Assembly (NCBI GenBank): GCA_030040475.1
Contig: JASHTQ010000671.1
Coordinates: forward strand, 1-14,809
Origin: Streptosporangiaceae bacterium
GTDB lineage: Bacteria > Actinomycetota > Actinomycetes > Streptosporangiales > Streptosporangiaceae
DNA length: 14,809 bases
Direction: 5' to 3'
Position 1 is the stretch's first letter. Each line of letters opens with the position of its first letter. Positions 13,169 through 14,809 of the stretch are shown here, piece by piece. The notes below the pieces were generated by a model, which was given only the letters and a program-made list of their open reading frames with translations, was not told the DNA's origin and did no database searches. The position numbers were made by a program, and so were the translations under genes.

Positions 13169-14809
13169 ATGCGGACGGTGTGGCGGGATGAGCACGGGGC
13201 GTGGCGGACGACGCTGCGCGGCCGGCAGGTACTGGCCGACCCGCGGATCAACAAGGGGACGGCATTCGACGACGACGAGCGCCAGGACCTCGGGCTGACC
13301 GGGCTGGTCCCGCCGGCCCATTTCACCCTCGAGGACCAGGTCGCGCGCGTTCTCGCGCAGTATCGGCACCAGCCCGACGACCTGGAGCGCAACGTCGCGC
13401 TGAACGCCCTGCACGACCGCAACGAGGTCTTGTTCTACCGGCTGCTGACCGACCACCTCCCGGAGATGCTGCCGATCGTGTACACGCCGACGGTCGGGCG
13501 GGCGATCGAGCGCTACAGCCACGAGTACCGGCGTCCCCGCGGGATCTACCTGTCGGTGGACCACCCGGAACTGATCGAGGCCTCGCTGCTCGACTTCGAT
13601 CTCGGGCCCGACGACGTCGACCTGGTGGTGGCGACCGACGCGGGCGCCATCCTCGGCATCGGGGACTGGGGGGTCGGCGGGATCGGCATCGCGGTGGGAA
13701 AACTGGCCGTGTACACCGCGGCGGGCGGGATCGATCCGGCCCGCACGATCCCGGTCATGCTGGACGTCGGGACCGACAGGCAGAGCCTGCTCGCCGACCC
13801 GCTCTACATCGGCAACCGCCACCCCCGCGTGCCCGCGGCGCAGTACGACGCGTTCCTCGACGAGTTCGTCCGCGTGGTCGGCAAGCTGTTTCCCGTGGCC
13901 ATGCTGCACTGGGAGGATCTCGGCGTCGCGAACGCCAGGCGGGTGCTGGAACGGTACCGGGACGACCGGCTGACGTTCAACGACGACATCCAGGGCACCG
14001 GCGCGGTCAACCTCGCCGCCGTGCTCGGCGCGACTCGGGCGACCGGGATTGCGCTGGCCGGCCACCGGATCGTGATCTTCGGGATGGGGACGGCCGGGGC
14101 GGGCATCGCCGACCAGCTGACCGCGGCGATGGCGGCCGACGGGGTGCCCGAGGCCGAAGCCAGGCTCCGGCTGTGGGCCGTCGACCGGCCGGGACTGCTC
14201 ACCCGGGACATGCCCGCGCTCAGCGACGCGCAGCGCAGGTACGCCCGCGACGCGGCGGAGGTGGCGGGCTGGCGCGGCGCATCCGGCGTCATCGGCCTGG
14301 CCGAGGTGGTTGCCCGGGTGCAGCCCACGGTGCTGATCGGGACCTCCGGGCAGGCCCGGGCCTTCACCGAGGCGATCGTCCGCGACATGGCGGCGCACAC
14401 CGGACGGCCGGTGATACTGGCGATGTCCAATCCGACCGCGTTGAGCGAGGCGACGCCGGTCGACCTGATCGGCTGGACCGGGGGCCGGGCGCTTGTCGCC
14501 ACCGGGAGCCCGTTCGGCCCGGTCGCATACGGCGGCGTCTGCTACGAGATTGGGCAGGCCAACAACGCGCTGGTCTTTCCCGGCCTCGGCCTCGGGGTGA
14601 TCGCCGCCCGGGCGCGGCGGGTCACCGACGGGATGCTGCTCGCGGCCGCCCGCGCGGTCGCGGACATGGTGGACATCTCCCGCCCCGGCGCTCCGCTGCT
14701 GCCGTGCGTGGCCGACCTGCGCGAGACGTCGGTCGCGGTGGCCGCGGCGGTCGCCAGGACCGCCGCCGCGGAAGGCGTGGCGGCCGCGCCGCTGGCGGCC
14801 GACCTGGCC
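13169..14809 (+). CDS. NAD(P)-dependent malic enzyme (decarboxylating), 3' end cut by the window
   Basis: The enzyme oxidatively decarboxylates L-malate to pyruvate and CO2, linking the citric acid cycle to pyruvate. Visible features in order: RGRQVLADPRINKGTAF near the start, catalytic Y105 in IVYTPTVG, RPRGIYLS, catalytic K178 in IAVGKLAVYTAAGG, metal ligands E249-D250 in HWEDLG and D273 in FNDDIQGT, the dinucleotide-binding GMGTAGAG at 305-312, and SNPTALSEATP then ATGSPFGPVAYGG. It resembles the large MaeA/SfcA type of about 565 residues; 547 are present, so only about a dozen are missing. ATG 13169 has GGAGGG at 13158-13163 (5 bases of spacing). The frame stays open leftward to a GTG at 13046 (GGGAG at 13034-13038), which would add 41 residues. 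NAD or NADP preference cannot be decided by eye. Confidence 0.93.
   Translation, partial: MRTVWRDEHGAWRTTLRGRQVLADPRINKGTAFDDDERQDLGLTGLVPPAHFTLEDQVARVLAQYRHQPDDLERNVALNALHDRNEVLFYRLLTDHLPEMLPIVYTPTVGRAIERYSHEYRRPRGIYLSVDHPELIEASLLDFDLGPDDVDLVVATDAGAILGIGDWGVGGIGIAVGKLAVYTAAGGIDPARTIPVMLDVGTDRQSLLADPLYIGNRHPRVPAAQYDAFLDEFVRVVGKLFPVAMLHWEDLGVANARRVLERYRDDRLTFNDDIQGTGAVNLAAVLGATRATGIALAGHRIVIFGMGTAGAGIADQLTAAMAADGVPEAEARLRLWAVDRPGLLTRDMPALSDAQRRYARDAAEVAGWRGASGVIGLAEVVARVQPTVLIGTSGQARAFTEAIVRDMAAHTGRPVILAMSNPTALSEATPVDLIGWTGGRALVATGSPFGPVAYGGVCYEIGQANNALVFPGLGLGVIAARARRVTDGMLLAAARAVADMVDISRPGAPLLPCVADLRETSVAVAAAVARTAAAEGVAAAPLAADLA

Noticed and set aside
13100..14398. A 432-codon open frame on the minus strand
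   Set aside because: The plus strand carries a full malic enzyme with all key residues; the minus frame has shadow composition.

Overview
The window is a GC-rich stretch with dense, mostly intact genes, frequent GTG and TTG starts, and many LuxR-type ATPase regulators and TetR-type genes. This points to an actinomycete (Actinomycetota, possibly a Streptomyces or Streptosporangiales relative); the exact genus cannot be told from the sequence.

Left part (1-3102, + strand): the last codons of an unknown gene, then a clan GH-A (GH5-like) glycosidase carrying a GH42-type glutaminase-like domain. Its stop overlaps by 4 bases the start of a low-specificity L-threonine aldolase.

Middle part (3155-8706, + strand): a large LAL-type regulator (AAA ATPase plus C-terminal LuxR helix-turn-helix) is followed by small enzymes: a tautomerase-superfamily protein, an alpha/beta hydrolase, a SnoaL-like/ester-cyclase protein, the tail end of a lost short-chain dehydrogenase, and a second alpha/beta hydrolase. 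The set looks like a small catabolic or detoxifying cassette; its substrate cannot be read from the sequence.

Minus-strand part (8707-12613): a second, paralogous LAL regulator (rare TTG start, near-perfect Shine-Dalgarno), a TetR regulator with a probably leaderless promoter, and a small signal-peptide membrane protein whose reading frame has no stop before it runs into the antisense of the second hydrolase. Three perfect 14-bp tandem repeats lie just upstream of that membrane gene.

Right part (12614-14809): a gene-poor stretch with a 22-codon ORF or gene remnant and two strong inverted repeats, then a malic enzyme (MaeA/SfcA type) that runs off the window a few residues before its expected end.

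The most interesting signal is a shared dyad, AGTC-N3-TGAC followed by NNANGCG. It occurs at 5964-5981, 7278-7295 and 12676-12693, each time 59-64 bases before a start codon with a good ribosome binding site, and the third copy is also 62 bases from the start of the divergent second LAL gene. The two LAL proteins have almost the same DNA recognition helix. I infer a local LAL regulon covering the tautomerase-hydrolase pair, the SnoaL-like gene and the start of the second LAL or mini-ORF.
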